Positions 1-6,893 are shown, counted from the first letter of the stretch. The stretch is 12,201 nucleotides of DNA from Podochytrium sp. JEL0797 (GCA_027596195.1 JADGJG010000817.1:1-12201); one strand, 5' to 3'. Notes: generated by a model from the letters alone, not told the origin. A program made the numbers and translations.

Positions 1-1302
1 GCGGTTTACCATTGTCCTCGTTTACGGTTCCCGTGTTTCTAACATCCCATAGAGAAATGGTCCCGTTTCTAGTCGCGGTGGCAAAGGCGTCTTGGGAGGA
101 GGTGTCAGTCATCAACTGGAGCGCGAAAAAGGTCAAAAATTTACTTGGATCATGAGGGTTGAAGGCAACCGACTTGACACTTGTGGAGTGTTTTCCAAAG
201 ACAGAGATAACTTCGCGCGTTTCGACACTCCACAGTTTGCAGGTTTGGTCGCCCGAGGCCGTCACCTGTTTCGTTGCGGGGATATCAGCGAAGGAAACAC
301 GGGCGCTTTTCGAACGGAGGGAGAGCATCACGCACAACAAACTGGTCATCGGGAGTCCAGATCACGTCAAAAATGTTGTTTTCGTGTGCTTGCCAGGAGT
401 AACCGTCTGAAATTGGACCTGTTTTGATTTTTTTGGTCGAGCGTGTCCAGGTCCGGAAATCAGCCCAAATAGCAAACAAAAGCAAAACACAAAATAAGAG
501 GGATGATCAAGACGATTTCAGGCAGACAGCACGTTAAAGTCCAGATTGGTTGGCTTGATCACGGTGAGGATCGCTGCGGGAAACGCGATCCACAATGACT
601 GCAACTTCTCGCCCACAATCCAAATCCAATCATTGCGCTGCGATCCCACTATTGCTTCCCAATGCATGCTTCGTAGCGGCCAACCTTCTCCATTGAACAC
701 GCACCTTCGGTTTCTGCGGTTTCGGCCGTGTCGAGAATCGAGACACGTCCATTTTCGCTTCCGATGGCCAGGTACTTTCCGTCGTTTGATTCTGCATCAG
801 TATCACAGTGAATTAGACACGATGTGCTCGAAAGGAAAGCGGGGGGGGGGGGTTCAGAGGGAGGCGGGAGTTTGCCGCCGGGCATTTCGCTAGCAAAGTA
901 GGTTATCGGAGGCGAGGGATCCTGATTGAGATAGATCTGGGGTTGAGATTCCCTGATCAGGCGCCAGCGGGAGGTAGAGGAGGCAGCAGAGCGGGGTTCG
1001 AAGGCAGCGGCCGATCGGTTGATCAGACTCGTTTTGTTACCGAAATTGTAGGCGCAGGCGTAGGTGTTTGCAGTGCAGACAAGGCGATCGGCTGGGCGCG
1101 AATAGAAGGTCGGCGCAAGCAGAGACCAGGCGGGGTTGGCTATTGGGAGGGAATGTGAGTTGGTAAGGAGACTAGGAACGGAGACTAGGAGACGAGACTA
1201 GGGGACTAGGTACTTACGAACGCAGAATCCAGGCCGCGCAGGGTGAGCAAGGCCACGCACTTCGCGGGAGCGGAGCGAGGCAAACAGCGAGGGCGGTGAC
1301 AT
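1..1302 (-). CDS. DTL: CDT2/DTL-like WD40 protein, N-terminal part (runs off left edge)
   Basis: Substrate receptor of the CRL4-Cdt2 ubiquitin ligase, a nuclear WD40 protein that targets PCNA-bound Cdt1 and similar substrates (family knowledge). Proposed exons on the minus strand: 1261-1302, 705-1197, 336-418, 145-265 and <1-90; phases agree at every junction. Three donors are GTGCGTG or GTGCGTGATG; branch points CTGAT and CTGAC are visible in the introns at 266-335 and 91-144. The spliced product contains successive WD40 blades: YLAIGSENGRVSILDT, then WQAHENNIFDVIWTPDDQF, VVTASGDQTCKLWSVETREV, HSTSVKSVAFNPHDP and NAFATATRNGTISLWDVRN. These follow the order and spacing of the first blades of animal DTL (W-AH-NAVFDLAW, AAGDQTAKFWDV, SLKSVAF, GRDGNIMVWDTR). 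Start ATG is at 1302. The N-terminus before blade 1 is longer than in animals, so exon 2 may hide another intron (see findings). An alternative intron 1 (1185-1217, donor GTAAGT) keeps frame but would be only 33 nt. The intron at 419-704 is unusually long (286 nt). The C-terminal PIP box is outside the window. Confidence 0.75.
1168..1210. repeat. CTAG-bearing short tandem repeat at DTL intron 1
   Basis: Four CTAG tetramers (1172, 1185, 1198, 1206) sit in a degenerate 13-nt repeat of the form GAGACTAGGA(A)CG. On the minus strand each copy gives a CCTAG that can act as a 3' splice acceptor, so the acceptor of DTL intron 1 is ambiguous. The choice at 1198 restores frame with the GTGCGTG donor at 1260 (63-nt intron). 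Confidence 0.6.
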
Positions 1303-1673
1303 GATTCCTCGTTTGGTTTTGTTTTTTTTGTTGCAAAAATCGAGAGGTCCGTCCGAAGATTCTTCGCGTGTCCAGAAACAAAGCAAAACACAAACAACAA
1401 CAACAACAACAAGCCAACGCGTGCTGTGGAAGCGAGGAGAGTGTGCACTTCTTTTCGGAGGCGGTTGCGAAAAGCAGTGGCCATCCGAGTGGTGCGGGAG
1501 CCAACACGTCATTCACGAGTCACGACGAGTCAAGGAAAAGACGCGTATTCGGTGACAAGAATTTAACATGTATTAACCACAGAGAAATGAAATCCTATAA
1601 ACAATTTCTCCCCATTTTCAACCAATCAAATCAATTCAAACCAATTTTCCATTGAAGTCATCGTTCAACGACA
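1303..1673. promoter_or_regulatory. Upstream region of the DTL-like gene
   Basis: No gene is seen here. The stretch includes the probable 5' UTR and promoter of the minus-strand DTL gene. It holds a short (AAC)n microsatellite at about 1391-1412 and two ACGCGT hexamers (1417-1422 and 1541-1546), which match the MluI cell-cycle box bound by MBF in ascomycete yeasts. ACGCGT is common elsewhere in this window, so this reading is weak. No TATA box is obvious on the minus strand. Confidence 0.35.
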
Positions 1674-2086
1674 TCAGCCCCAAACCTTCTTGATGGCATA
1701 ATATTGCATGTAGAAGGCTCCTGCCGAGTGGGGGTGAGCCTGTGTCAAAATGGGGAACGTACGAGTCGAAAAAAAACACAATGTCGCCGGGTTGAACGAG
1801 AATCTGCGTGAATTCCAGCGTGTCCTCCACGTCCTTGCCGACTGCGCCGTTCGTGTTGGCGAGAATCTTCTTTTAGGGAAACTCGGACGCGTCAAAGAAT
1901 CATGCGGTCACGTCATGTTGGCAAGAGAAACCCATTCCGCCGGGTGGCTTCATGTTAATCTGGAGAAAAGAAGAAAGACATTTGATGCGGAGAAAGAAGA
2001 TCAAAGGGTGAAATCTGTAGCCACCGGGGGACAAACAAAATCCAGGTGATAAGCGAAGCCCATCCCACGCGTGACTTCGTATTTAT
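1674..2086 (-). pseudogene. Phytanoyl-CoA dioxygenase-like (PhyH) pseudogene with duplicated exon
   Basis: Minus-strand frames show pieces typical of the Fe(II)/2-oxoglutarate-dependent PhyH family: INMKPPGGMGFSCQHDVTA (metal-binding H-x-D region), FFDASEFP, KKILANTNGAV, EDTLEFTQILVQPGDIVFF (continuing DSYVPH) and, in another frame, AGAFYMQYYAIKKVWG. They cannot be joined into one frame: there is a TGA at 1900-1902, a TAA at 1873-1875 and a frame change after the PGD-FF-DSYVPH segment near 1745. A second diverged copy of the H-x-D exon lies just upstream (2040-2086: GMGFAYHLD after a frame break). Both copies follow a pyrimidine stretch ending in CAG (acceptors before 2086 and 1959). Family assignment is by motif only. 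An active gene with sequencing errors is less likely, given three separate lesions. Confidence 0.6.
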
Positions 2087-2301
2087 CTGGCGAAAGAAAG
2101 GGGGAGATTTGATGATTTGAAGATCGGAACCGTCGTCTTTGCCACAATCTCAGAGGCGGTGCCGCAGGTGACTTGACCCCACTAACCCTGCCCCTACTTG
2201 CAGAAGTTTCGATGCCCCCACTCTTGTATGTGGCTGTCGGTGGCTGTGGGTGGCTGATTCGAGCGAGTCACGCCGAAACCAAGCCATTGCCCGAGACGCA
2301 C

Positions 2302-2408
2302 CCGAGAAGCTTGGCCACAAAAACATCCGATGTTTTTTTTTCGACAAAGCCAAAGACACGGATGGTGTCGGCGGATGGGGGTGGTGGTGGTGGATTGGCA
2401 GCAGCCAT
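2302..2408 (-). other. Candidate first coding exon, unknown protein
   Basis: An ATG at 2408 opens a 35-codon stretch starting MAAANPPPPPPSADTIRVFG and ending ...VAKLLG at a GTGCGTC donor (2301), the same donor type used three times in the DTL gene. The Pro run followed by a mixed hydrophobic/charged segment looks like a real N-terminus. No continuation can be fixed: several acceptors between 2100 and 2260 give open but unrecognisable frames. It could be the first exon of the broken PhyH-like gene just downstream or of a separate gene. I do not recognise it. Confidence 0.3.
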
Positions 2409-2917
2409 TGTTGAGCGGGAGCGGAGTTTGAGTCGCTTAGGGGAATTTGGGGAGAAAACGCGCAAATTGATTTCCAATCACGTTTCTCCACCAAATGCTG
2501 CGATTCCAGAAATTCTCCGAATATTTCCGGGATCTTCCGATTTCTTCCGCTAAACGAATTATGCACATTGTCTTTTTGGAAGGAAACGGGAAATATGTGG
2601 CAGTCCCAATCAGCATTGAGGGCGTTCATTGTCAAGGCTTTGGCAATTTTTTTGATTTCATCGTCGTTCCCATTTATTTCCTCCTCCTGCGACCTACCCC
2701 CACTTGTGAATCACAACACTTTATAGGGGTTTGGAGGCGAGTTTTTTAATGAGTTGGATTTTGGGAGAGATTGTCACGTTGCACGATGGAGTCGAGTGGG
2801 TGGGAAGGTGATAAGTGCTCAGCTTGTTGGCGCTGCAATTGTCGCGGGATTGTTGGCGTGGTTTTTGGTGCGCGTGCGGAACCGCGGCGGCGTTGGCTCC
2901 AAGCAGTGGCTTTTCCT
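2409..2917. other. Gene-poor stretch with a degenerate fragment of the 3.6-kb secreted gene
   Basis: No complete gene is supported. The segment 2868-2912 on the minus strand reads KPLLGANAAAVPHAH and shares the 17-nt block GGAACCGCGGCGGCGTT with 3617-3633, where the secreted gene reads PTLGVNAAAVPRAH (3608-3649). Downstream of the shared block the frames diverge and no signal-peptide exon is found upstream, so this looks like a decayed partial copy. The rest is ordinary AT/GC-mixed sequence with an inverted CCAAT (ATTGG) near 2470. Confidence 0.4.
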
Positions 2918-3097
2918 TCACAATGCGCAAGTGGCCGCGGGGTGCGATCCAGCGAATGATCGGTGTGCAATAAAGAGGCTGTTCGGGTTATCACCCAGCA
3001 CCACGTGAGCAGCAAAAATTAATCGTTCCGCCAATTTCGGCAGCTCAACAAGCCAAAACCCAAGTTCAGCTTTCGAGTCCACCAACCCACCTCTCAG
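2918..3097 (-). other. Open exon-like fragment, unknown
   Basis: After a possible acceptor (CCGTTTAG, 3098-3100) a 59-codon open stretch begins LRGGLVDSKAELGFWLVELP and includes KLAERLIFAAHVVLGDNPNS, then ends at TGA (2918-2920). The composition resembles a folded protein (amphipathic helix followed by a GDNPNS turn) rather than random sequence. It has no start codon, no clear donor and no matching neighbour exon. It may be a relic exon. I do not recognise a family. Confidence 0.25.
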
Positions 3098-3246
3098 CTA
3101 AACGGATTGTAGACTTCTACTTCCCCATTTCGGCGGCACGGATATCCCAATATCATTGAAAGCTCCTGTTCCACAAACCCGAAAAAAGGAATACGAGCGT
3201 TTTTATTTTCTGATTGGTTTTGTTTCGATTTTGCAATTCTTTTCAA

Positions 3247-3401
3247 ACGTTCTTCGACGTTTTCATATAATAAGCTCGTCCAACCATGGCATGTCCGGCA
3301 TTTGTATCCGAGTCTCGCTTGCGAACGTTCTTCGACGTTTTCATATAATAAGCTCGTCCAACGATGCCGTTTCCGACCATGTGTCCGAGTCTGGCTTGCG
3401 C
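3247..3401. repeat. Tandem direct duplication of about 78 nt over a gene's 3' end
   Basis: Two head-to-tail copies start at 3247 and 3325. The first 38 positions of each copy are identical; the rest differs by scattered substitutions and at least one indel. On the minus strand the copy at 3325-3401 holds the last codons (...DSDTWSETASLDELII) and, with its edge, the stop codon of the secreted gene at 3341. The copy at 3247-3324 repeats the same peptide-and-stop segment in the presumed 3' UTR with a frame slip (RKRDSDTNAGHA in one frame, WLDELII-stop in another). Confidence 0.85.
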
Positions 3402-3773
3402 AGATTGACGGATCCTGAAGCTCCCTCGATACCCGGGACAACATCGGGCGAAGCAGGAGACACAGCCTGTGGCACTGCAATTTTTGCCTCTCTCTTGTTC
3501 TTTGACATTTTTACGAATCCTGCTATACTCACAAGGGGCGCAGGAGGCAACGGGGACGGCACCGCTTGTGCTGCTGTGACTGCCGCGGGAGCGGGAGATA
3601 CGGCTTGATGAGCGCGTGGAACCGCGGCGGCGTTAACGCCAAGCGTTGGCTGTCATATAAATGGTGTATATTCAGTACGCGTTGAACAAGTGCAGGTGTG
3701 GACAAGAGAGAGATCTTACAATTAACGTCAAGAGGGGAAGCCCGAAGGACGCGAAAAGGATCGAAAGCTTCAT
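3341..3773 (-). CDS. Small secreted Ala/Pro-rich protein, unknown
   Basis: Two exons: 3720-3773 (54 nt, 18 codons) and 3341-3649, joined by a 70-nt phase-0 intron (donor GTAAGA, acceptor ATGACAG). The 120-residue product starts MKLSILFASFGLPLLTLI, a classic signal peptide, followed by an Ala/Pro/Val-rich region with a repeated QAVSPA motif (HQAVSPAPAAV and PQAVSPASPDVV), a KNKREA stretch and an acidic C-terminus ending DTWSETASLDELII. The start context CCACCAAAAATG is favourable. A KR followed by EA resembles the Kex2/Ste13 site of yeast alpha-factor, but only one such site is present. Architecture matches the neighbouring precursor at 4365-5193: a 54-nt signal-peptide exon, then a phase-0 intron. 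The stop codon lies inside a tandem duplication. No family recognised; secretion is inferred. Confidence 0.6.
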
Positions 3774-4364
3774 TTTTGGTGGGGGGTCGTTGTGTTTGTG
3801 GGGTGTCTTTTTTTCGCAGAATATTTTGTATCTAACAAAGGGTTCCACACCCATTGTCTTTAAGGGTGAACAAAGATGGCATGGTGTGAGCCCCAATCGC
3901 GTTTGTACGCTTCATTGTTGTTTTCGTGGTGTGGAAAATGGAATTGTTTGGCAAAAAGAGAGGAAGGGGAGACGTGCTCCCAAACAACTCCACCTACTTC
4001 CCTTTAACTTTCTGGAAAGTGGGCGTTCCTGGGCCCTTAACCAGAGCAGGAGTCAAATACATTTCAAACATATTATTCTAAAATCTCTTCGAGGTTCCGC
4101 TGCGAGTCGACGAGATTGATGGCTCACCTGACACTTCTTCAGCGTGTTTCATCCCCCCCCCCCCTTCCAACCAATCATCCTATTCCTCTTACAAAGCTTA
4201 AAAAATTAGTTGTATTGAAATTTGTACGCATTTTCAGAACACAAGCGCGTCATTTCTCCCGCACTCGTGCCCCTCGGCGCCATTTCAAGTTTTCAATTTC
4301 GTCATAAATCGATCCCATTATAAATCCCAACGAGTGTATATTTTTTAAACTTATGCAAAAAAAA
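3774..4364. other. Intergenic region between two minus-strand secreted genes
   Basis: No gene is seen. It contains the 3' flank of the gene ending at 4365 and the promoter of the gene starting at 3773. A TATA-like ATACAAAATAT lies on the minus strand around 3824-3834, about 50-60 nt upstream of the ATG. A run of 12 C occurs at 4153-4164 and the stretch 4190-4360 is AT-rich. The plus-strand open frame over 3661-4119 has no start context, composition or splice support. Confidence 0.45.
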
Positions 4365-5193
4365 TCAAAACACTCCCGTCTGCAAAAACCGCCTCCCTCT
4401 CTCTGAAAACGGATCCTCTTGTTCCACGAACCCGCGTCTCGCGCGGCGCGGGCGTCGCGAGTCGGGGGACACGTGGAGGTGGAAAGTTGCGTCAGGTCTT
4501 GCTAAGGGTTCCACCTCCGAGTCACTCTCCTATATAAAAAAAATTGGGGGGCTTTAGAAAACAGGGGGGGGGGGGGGTTCTTTGTTTTACCTCGTTGTTG
4601 GAAGAGTCGCGATCTTCAATCTCCTTCAAGGATTGAGGAAAAAAGAAGGGGGAAATCATCAGGGCCTCTCCATCGATGGTTTTTATATACCTCTTCGGAT
4701 CCAGTATCGAATCGCCAAGGCTTCGGGTTCGCGTCGCGTCGGCGATCTTCAATCTCCTGAGAGCAATCAAAATTCAATCACTCCCTTCGGGCTCATCAAG
4801 AGGAACAGCAAGAGAGTGGGGGTGAGAGGTGGGGGTCAATACCTCTTCAGATCCCGTATCAAATCTCCACGGTTTCGGGTTCGCGTCGCGTCGGCCCTCT
4901 TTGGGCTGCCAAAAAAGAATAGGTTGAGACAACTTCTTGTCTCCAAAAGATGCCCGTCGGCCTTTTCTCGCGGGGAGGGTTTACCTCTTGTGATCCAAAG
5001 CCAGCAACGTTCAAAGCCATTGGAAGTGCGTCTGTTGTTTGAAACTAAAACGGGGGTTTCAGAGGGCAGAAATTCAAAGAAAAAGGGGTTGGTTCGAAAA
5101 GAAGGGAATTGGCTACAAGCGCGTTTGGTTTGGACTCACCATACAAAGCATCACGCAGAGGCACGCGAGAAAGAGGACAGCAGTGGTTTTCAT
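4365..5193 (-). CDS. Secreted tandem-repeat precursor, candidate Kex2-processed peptide prohormone
   Basis: Six exons on the minus strand, all introns phase 0: 5140-5193, 4985-5044, 4843-4905, 4691-4756, 4591-4623, 4365-4529 (18+20+21+22+11+54 codons, plus stop). Introns are 95, 79, 86, 67 and 61 nt; intron 2 has branch point CTCAAC. The 146-residue product starts MKTTAVLFLACLCVMLCM (signal peptide). Residues 43-59 and 65-81 are the identical core RRDANPKPWRFDTGSEE, each followed by EEIEDR or EIEDR, so two near-identical peptides are bounded by GRR and DRRR dibasic sites. The C-terminus holds RRPRRARR (117-124) and GRR (137-139). Known family logic: fungal pheromones and KEP proteins are secreted repeat precursors cut by Kex2 at KR/RR. 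Inferred role: source of short secreted peptides. No homologue is recognised. A plus-strand 414-codon frame overlapping here is a shadow. Main doubts are the weak donors GTATTG and GTATAT and lack of transcript data. Confidence 0.7.
4691..4905 (-). repeat. Duplicated repeat exons of the secreted precursor
   Basis: Exons 4843-4905 and 4691-4756 are diverged duplicates; the intron between them is unlike the following one. A third, shortened exon (4591-4623) repeats only the first five codons (EIEDR). Each copy starts after an AG and ends GAG|GTA, so copies can be added or lost as whole exons without frame change. The 17-codon core differs at six third or first positions, all synonymous. Confidence 0.75.
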
Positions 5194-5428
5194 TATTTGG
5201 CGATAGAGAAGGAGACTGGGGATTTCGTTCCAAAACTTCTGGCACGTTCGAAAATCTCCTGCAATGAAAATCTTTCACGGTCTCTCGAAATACGCGGTGT
5301 TTTCGCACATCCTCAAGCCGCACAAAACAAAGGTAATTTCCTCGATATATCTTCAGAAACGGAATATTCAAATGGAAACCGAAATCGCCCCTATAACCCC
5401 CCCTTTCACACTCTCAGTCACTCCATAT
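5194..5428. promoter_or_regulatory. Spacer between the ZNF511-like stop and the repeat-precursor start
   Basis: Only 235 nt separate the two minus-strand genes, so this holds both the 3' end signals of the ZNF511-like gene and the promoter and 5' UTR of the precursor. A GATATAT at about 5343-5349 is the only TATA-like element seen on either strand. An AT-poor CGCGGTG lies near 5293. An ATTGCAG near 5262 could splice a 5' UTR intron. Confidence 0.4.
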
Positions 5429-6862
5429 TCACTCCATATCCGAATCCACCAACACGACTCCGCCCCCTTCTTCTCCCTCCATCTCACTCCCACTCTCCAC
5501 ACCAACCATCCCTCTCGCACCCTCTCTTCCAACACTGCCCATACCCCCATCCACCGTCATCGCACCCGATCCGGCACGGTTCCTCTCGACCCTCACGGCT
5601 CTTTTCTCCTTCCACACGCGTTCTGCCTCTTTCGCACGCGCGGGGACTCGCGCCTTGTATGCTTCGAGCGCTTTTTCACGCGTCCAGACTCCGGTGTGTG
5701 CGTTGGATGTGTGGCCTTGGTATTTGGGGGCCAGGATGGGGGGTGGTGGGGGGTGTGGGGTGGGTGTGGTGGATGAGGGTTCTGCGGGCGGTGGAGTTGG
5801 GAGAGGAGTGGATGAAGGTGTTTTGAGTGTGGGAGGGAGGGCGGGTTGGTGGGGTTGAGAAGAGGGTTTGGTGGCGGGGATGGGGTCAACTCCCATTGTG
5901 ACATCATTGGTTGAGGAAGTTGTTTCGATTGCGGAGGTGTTCGAAGAAAGGGGTTCGACAGCCATTGGAGCAACATTAGGGCCGTTCTGGAGTTTCGATT
6001 TGAGTGCAACGCTGCGTGGAACTAAACTCAAAGTTTTGAGTGATCCGAGAAGGGATTGGAACGCGTCTTCTTGGGCGTCTTGGTCCATGGGGTCTGTGGT
6101 TGATGGTGAATTCGTGGGGGCGGGTTTGGCAGGGTGCTTTTTGGGACGCGGTTTTCCTGAGCGTTTCTTTTTCGGGGTAGTTGATGTGTTGGAATCTGGT
6201 GGGATGGGTGCAGCGGATTGAATGGGTGATTCTGAATCGATTTTGACGGGTGGCAAGGAATGTGCGGTTGGTTCAAGTTTTTCGTGATGCGGTTTCGATT
6301 TGGCGTGCGGGTGATTCTTGTGGCTGGTTTTTGAATCAGCCAAGTAATAGGAGAGATAGAAAGACGCGAAACGTACTGATCGATTCCAGCCTTTCCGAGG
6401 ATAATGTGGAAATTGAAGTCGTGTTGAAACTCGTGCTTTTCCATGAGGTGTAGTTTGCGCTTGAAGGGCCCACTGAATTTGCGGTTGCAGTTGTCGACGA
6501 AGCATTCGTACTTTTGTGTATTTGATTAGTAGAAGAGTAAAGAAGAATAAATAACTTGTTACCAAGTTCTTTTCTCTGCAGGCCACTTCAAAAAACGAGT
6601 CGTGTATTTCCTTCAAATGCAAATCGAGCATTTTTTGCGAAGGAAGAAGACGGCGACAAAATGCGCAGGGAAACGAGTGCTCTTTAAACGAGTGGCTGCG
6701 CAAATCGCGGCGAGACGAGAAAGACGCGCAGTCGCACAGCCCACAACGGAACAAGGCTTCGAGGCGCACGTATTTCGAAAAGGTCAAAGTGTCGTCTGCG
6801 TCGCTCAAGTCGTCGTCTTGTTGCCACGTGGTCCACGCTGAGCAAAAGCTGCGTTTCGTCAT
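5429..6862 (-). CDS. ZNF511: ZNF511-like C2H2 zinc-finger protein
   Basis: Three exons: 6563-6862, 6377-6510 and 5429-6323, giving 442 residues. Introns are 52 nt (donor GTAACA, branch CTAAT, acceptor AAAAG) and 53 nt (donor GTACGT, branch CTGAT). Three fingers are visible: C40-x2-C43 with H57/H62, C66-x2-C69 with H82/H87 (CAFCRRLLPSQKMLDLHLKEIH in two pieces: CAFCRRLLPSQKM and LDLHLKEIH), and after the first intron C103-x4-C108 with H121/H126 (YECFVDNCNRKF). The order and the phrases FCRR-LPS--LLD-H--E-HDS-F and Y-C-V--C--KF are those of animal ZNF511, a conserved nuclear protein of poorly known function. After the fingers a KHEFQHDFNFH segment leads into about 300 residues of low-complexity, Pro/Ser/Thr-rich, Lys-rich sequence (KKKRSGKPRPKKHPAKPAP) and an acidic tail; animal ZNF511 lacks such a tail. 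Start ATG 6862 is the first in frame. It lies 31 nt after the upstream gene's stop. Confidence 0.75.
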   Translation of the reverse strand: MTKRSFCSAWTTWQQDDDLSDADDTLTFSKYVRLEALFRCGLCDCASFSSRRDLRSHSFKEHSFPCAFCRRLLPSQKMLDLHLKEIHDSFFEVACREKNLVTSYLFFFTLLLIKYTKVRMLRRQLQPQIQWALQAQTTPHGKARVSTRLQFPHYPRKGWNRSVRFASFYLSYYLADSKTSHKNHPHAKSKPHHEKLEPTAHSLPPVKIDSESPIQSAAPIPPDSNTSTTPKKKRSGKPRPKKHPAKPAPTNSPSTTDPMDQDAQEDAFQSLLGSLKTLSLVPRSVALKSKLQNGPNVAPMAVEPLSSNTSAIETTSSTNDVTMGVDPIPATKPSSQPHQPALPPTLKTPSSTPLPTPPPAEPSSTTPTPHPPPPPILAPKYQGHTSNAHTGVWTREKALEAYKARVPARAKEAERVWKEKRAVRVERNRAGSGAMTVDGGMGSVGREGARGMVGVESGSEMEGEEGGGVVLVDSDME

Positions 6863-6893
6863 TTTTGAGGTGCTTTTTTTGTCTTTGTCCTAT

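Noticed and set aside
1206..1512. Minus-strand frames with a Leu/Val-rich segment (GLLLLLLFVF) as a membrane protein
   Set aside because: The hydrophobic run comes from the (AAC)n microsatellite read on the opposite strand upstream of the DTL start.
3661..4119. Plus-strand 152-codon open frame
   Set aside because: It is antisense to the signal-peptide exon and intron of the gene at 3341-3773 and shows no domain or start context.
4470..4518. Inverted repeat GGAGGTGGAA / TTCCACCTCC as a regulatory hairpin
   Set aside because: Both arms lie in the coding exon of the precursor and a single 10-bp stem in GC-rich coding sequence is not strong evidence of function.
4530..4540. TATATAAAA taken as a plus-strand TATA box with CACGTG and GAGTCA sites upstream
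   Set aside because: The stretch is the pyrimidine-rich acceptor (TTTTTATATAG) of the last intron of the minus-strand precursor and the upstream sites are inside its final exon. No plus-strand gene follows.
5264..5335. Plus-strand exon starting MKIFHGLSKYAVFSHI with a GTAATT donor
   Set aside because: No acceptor or continuation is found on the plus strand and it lies in the short spacer upstream of the minus-strand precursor start.
4582..5826. Plus-strand open frame of 414 codons
   Set aside because: It runs antisense through the six-exon secreted precursor and the 3' end of the ZNF511-like gene. The minus strand there shows phase-matched splice sites, a signal peptide and repeats with silent-only changes; the plus frame shows none of these.
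5441..6009. Pro/His-rich minus-strand frame alternative to the ZNF511-like tail
   Set aside because: It is a shifted frame of the low-complexity exon 3; the frame in phase with the zinc fingers stays open to 5429.
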